A stretch of DNA of 6,739 nt from Deltaproteobacteria bacterium (GTDB taxonomy: Bacteria > Desulfobacterota_B > Binatia > UBA9968), in the NCBI GenBank assembly GCA_005879255.1, contig VBKY01000298.1:1-6739 (forward strand), in the 5' to 3' direction. Both the position numbers and the translations under genes were made by a program. The notes beneath the pieces were generated by a model. The model made no database searches. It saw only the letters and a list, made by a program, of their open reading frames with translations, and was not told the origin of the DNA. Of the stretch, positions 4,033 to 6,739 are shown piece after piece. Position 1 is the first letter of the stretch, and each line of letters begins with the position of its first letter.

Positions 4033-6739
4033 TTAATGAAAATCCCGGCTGCGCGTGCTCGTCGGTTTTAACTGCAATCTCGGTTCCCAAAGCTCTTCCG
4101 CTACCAAATGCACCACACCATCTTCGGCTTGCAGCTTGCCGGTGATGCCGAGAAAGCTCACTGTTTTGGCCAAGACAGGATAGCGCTGAAAGACACTTTC
4201 CCACACCACGACATTTACAAAACCGGTTTCGTCTTCGAGCGTCATAAACACCACACCGCCCGCGGTTCCTGGCCGCTGGCGGCAAATAACCAGACCCGCG
4301 TAGCGCACCTTCGCGCCGTTTGGCATCGACGCTACCGTCCGCGCATCCGGAAGACCGTGGCGAACCAAACTCGCGCGCATCGGTTCGAGCGGATGACGGC
4401 GCGCGCTATGTGAAGTACGGCGGTAATCCCAGCTGACTTCTTCAAAGTCGCTCAAAGCTGTGAAGCCTGGCTTTCGCTCGCGCGCCGGCAGCGACAAAGA
4501 TTCTTTCTGCATGTGCGCCAAGCGCCGCACATCCCACAGCGCCGTACGCCGATCGACTTGAAGACTATCGAAGGCACCCGCCTCCGCGAGCGCGCTGAGA
4601 GAACCTTCGTCCAGTCCCGTGCGGCGGACAAAATCTTGAAGCGACGCGAACGCTATAACCGCGCGCGCGCGAACGATTCTTTCCCACTCCCCTTCCCCTA
4701 AACCTTTCACATATCGAAGCCCCATGCGCACAGCGTAGTCGCCCGTGCTCTCTGGACATGGCTCCAATGTGCAGTCCCAGTCACTGATTTGCACATCGAT
4801 GCTTCGCACCACGACGTGATGACGCTTGGTGTCCTCAACGATGGTTGCCGGCATGTAAAATCCCATCGGCTGAGCATTGAGCAAAGAACAAGCGAACTCG
4901 GGCGGATAGTGACACTTGAGCCAGGCGGTGGCATAGGCAATCAGCGCAAAGCTGGCTGCGTGACTTTCGGGAAAACCGTATTCACCAAAGCCGCGGATTT
5001 GCTCGAAGACGCGCTCGGCGAATTCCACCGCGATGCCCTTCGCCTGCATCCGTGTGATCAGCCGCTCGCGATGGCGTTCCATCCGTCCCGTACGGTGCCA
5101 TGCCGCCATGTCGCGGCGCAGCTGGTCAGCTTCGCCCGGACTGTAATCGGCAGCGACCATGGCCAAGCGCATCACTTGCTCTTGAAAAAGCGGCACGCCG
5201 AGCGTCTTTTCCAAGACTGATTCAAGACTTGGATGTGGAAATTCGACTTTTTCTTTAGCCTGACGTCGGCGCAGATAAGGATGCACCATGCCGCCGGTGA
5301 TCGGCCCGGGACGAACGATGCTAATCTCGATCACCAGATCATAAAAATTTCTCGGTCGCAGCCGCGGCAGCATCGCCATCTGCGCGCGGCTTTCGATTTG
5401 AAACACGCCTACCGTGTCGCTTTTGCAGATCATGTCAAAAGTCTCGACATCTTTCGCCGGAATGGTCGCCATAGAGAGCTCGACACCGCGCTTTTCGCGT
5501 AAGAGCTTAAAACAGAGATCGAGCTGAGTGAGCCCGCCGAGGCCGAGCAGATCGACTTTGAACAAACCGAGATCTTCCACATCTTCCTTGTCCCATTGGA
5601 TCACGGTGCGCTCGGGCATGGTGGCATTTTCAATAGGCACCATGTCGTGCACCGGCTCGTGACCAAGCAAAAATCCGCCGGGATGAATCGACAGATGTCG
5701 CGGAAAATCCAAAATCTCGTTGGAGAGCTGAAGCAAATGCTCGTGCAAACCACCGGAGGTAGCGAGGCCCATTTGCTCGAGCGCTTCCGGACGGACATGC
5801 TCGTAGGACGAAACAAACTTCGCCACCCGGTCGAGAGCGGTCTCAGAAAGCCCAAGAGCCTTGCCGACATCGCGCAACGCGGAGCGTGAACGGTAACGCA
5901 CGACGTTGGCGACCATCGCGGCACGGTCACGGCCGTACTTTTGATAAACATGCTGGATAACTTCTTCGCGGCGGTCATGCTCGATATCGAGATCGATGTC
6001 CGGCGGCTCGGCCCGTTCTTTCGAGATGAAGCGCTCGAAGAGTAATCCCATGTGCACCGGATCGACCGCAGTCACACCCAGGCAATAGCAAACAGCGGAG
6101 TTCGCCGCCGAGCCGCGTCCCTGGCAGAGAATACCGTTGGCGCGGCAGAACTCGACGATCTCCCACATCGTCAGAAAATAACCCGGATAATCGAGCGACT
6201 CGATGATTTCCAGCTCTTTCTCTATTTGCGTAACAACGTCGTCGGGGATCTCTTCTCCATAACGCCACCGCGCACCGTTGAAGGTTTGCAGCCGCAGCCA
6301 CTCTGCCGACGTGGTCCCGTCCGGCAATTGCTCCGACGGATAACGATAACGAATCTCGTTTAAAGAGAAGTTACAGCGCTCGGCGATCTCCAACGTCTGG
6401 TTGAACGCCGCCGGATCATCGCCAAAAAGCTGCGCGAAGGCATAGGGCGACTTTAGACCATATTCCGTATTTGGCTTTAACTTATGACCGCAGGAAGCTA
6501 CGGGAATACCGAGACGAATTGCCGTCAACACATCTTGCAACCGGCGCCGCACCGGCGTGTGGTAAAGTACTTCATTGGCCGCCACCAGCGGCATGCCGTA
6601 ACGCGTAGCCCACTCGCGCAGACGCGCTTCCTGTGCGACTTCTTCTTCGCGCCGGTGCCGCGCGATCAGCCCGTAGAGCCGGTCAGCGAAAGCGTCACGG
6701 ATTTTTCCAGCGACGTGATCCGGTACAGCTTCACCAACG
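4033..6739 (-). CDS. dnaE2: Error-prone DNA polymerase, DnaE2/ImuC type (partial, N-terminus beyond window)
   Basis: The frame is open from the right edge to TAA at 4033-4035, giving 901 visible residues; the family is usually about 1,020-1,080 long, so most of the N-terminal PHP domain is outside. It is a C-family polymerase that replaces the replicative subunit for translesion synthesis in SOS mutagenesis, normally with ImuA and ImuB. In order it shows the PHP end with [12 protein letters not shown] and [13 protein letters not shown] (ends near 6509), [17 protein letters not shown] (about 6126-6076), the active-site PDIDLD (6003-5986) and third catalytic aspartate in FKVDLLGLG (about 5562-5536), SIVRPGPI (about 5322), [16 protein letters not shown] (about 4989-4945), the helix-hairpin-helix-type YVKGLGEG (about 4710), and a C-terminal OB fold containing [13 protein letters not shown] and [16 protein letters not shown] (about 4300-4200). 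It lacks the replicative subunit's clamp-loader-binding tail, which separates DnaE2 from DnaE1. All active-site acids are present and the frame is unbroken. It is convergent with the amidohydrolase gene. Upstream cassette partners cannot be seen. Confidence 0.96.
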   Translation of the reverse strand, partial: VGEAVPDHVAGKIRDAFADRLYGLIARHRREEEVAQEARLREWATRYGMPLVAANEVLYHTPVRRRLQDVLTAIRLGIPVASCGHKLKPNTEYGLKSPYAFAQLFGDDPAAFNQTLEIAERCNFSLNEIRYRYPSEQLPDGTTSAEWLRLQTFNGARWRYGEEIPDDVVTQIEKELEIIESLDYPGYFLTMWEIVEFCRANGILCQGRGSAANSAVCYCLGVTAVDPVHMGLLFERFISKERAEPPDIDLDIEHDRREEVIQHVYQKYGRDRAAMVANVVRYRSRSALRDVGKALGLSETALDRVAKFVSSYEHVRPEALEQMGLATSGGLHEHLLQLSNEILDFPRHLSIHPGGFLLGHEPVHDMVPIENATMPERTVIQWDKEDVEDLGLFKVDLLGLGGLTQLDLCFKLLREKRGVELSMATIPAKDVETFDMICKSDTVGVFQIESRAQMAMLPRLRPRNFYDLVIEISIVRPGPITGGMVHPYLRRRQAKEKVEFPHPSLESVLEKTLGVPLFQEQVMRLAMVAADYSPGEADQLRRDMAAWHRTGRMERHRERLITRMQAKGIAVEFAERVFEQIRGFGEYGFPESHAASFALIAYATAWLKCHYPPEFACSLLNAQPMGFYMPATIVEDTKRHHVVVRSIDVQISDWDCTLEPCPESTGDYAVRMGLRYVKGLGEGEWERIVRARAVIAFASLQDFVRRTGLDEGSLSALAEAGAFDSLQVDRRTALWDVRRLAHMQKESLSLPARERKPGFTALSDFEEVSWDYRRTSHSARRHPLEPMRASLVRHGLPDARTVASMPNGAKVRYAGLVICRQRPGTAGGVVFMTLEDETGFVNVVVWESVFQRYPVLAKTVSFLGITGKLQAEDGVVHLVAEELWEPRLQLKPTSTRSRDFH

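Noticed and set aside
4789..5220. Plus-strand open frames inside the polymerase gene (for example 4789-5220 and 5596-5889)
   Set aside because: They overlap conserved polymerase motifs on the other strand and show no independent domain or start signal.

Overview
The window has two operon-like blocks and one large gene. They are separated by short gaps that are unusually rich in palindromes. Gene content suggests a free-living soil, sediment or sponge-type bacterium with a large catabolic genome. Lineages such as Tectomicrobia, Rokubacteria or Binatota/deltaproteobacteria-like groups come to mind, because they carry many short-chain dehydrogenases, dihydroxyphthalate-decarboxylase-like proteins and Amidohydro_2 proteins. 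That placement is recollection of family distribution only. No rRNA, tRNA, CRISPR array, transposase or phage gene was seen.

Layout. Positions 1-585 and 686-1432 (both minus strand) are tandem paralogous short-chain dehydrogenase/reductases (SDRs). They are about 80% identical over the 195 residues that can be compared by hand. The promoter-proximal copy (686-1432) is complete, and the distal copy runs off the left edge. A 141-base divergent intergenic region (1433-1573) separates them from a plus-strand pair. The first of the pair is a signal-peptide-less periplasmic-binding-protein-fold protein of the 4,5-dihydroxyphthalate decarboxylase/ABC substrate-binding type (1574-2533). The second is an Amidohydro_2 (ACMSD-like) metal-dependent hydrolase/decarboxylase (2623-3726). 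Convergent to these, a minus-strand error-prone DNA polymerase of the DnaE2/ImuC type (4033-6739) enters from the right edge and lacks its N-terminus.

How they may work together. The two SDRs, the decarboxylase-like protein and the amidohydrolase form a plausible catabolic cassette for an aromatic or other carboxylated substrate, driven from one divergent promoter region. The two -35 boxes there are the halves of a perfect 9-bp inverted repeat, which suggests one shared dimeric regulator. No substrate can be assigned. The polymerase appears unrelated and belongs to SOS-type translesion mutagenesis.

Intergenic structure. The gaps after three of the genes hold palindromic or repeat DNA: a 23-bp-arm hairpin between the SDRs, a nearly perfect 70-bp palindrome between the plus-strand genes, a 131-bp element with perfect 21-bp inverted ends, and two diverged copies of a nonamer-based repeat next to the polymerase stop codon. 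These look like dispersed genomic repeats and are the least conventional part of the window.
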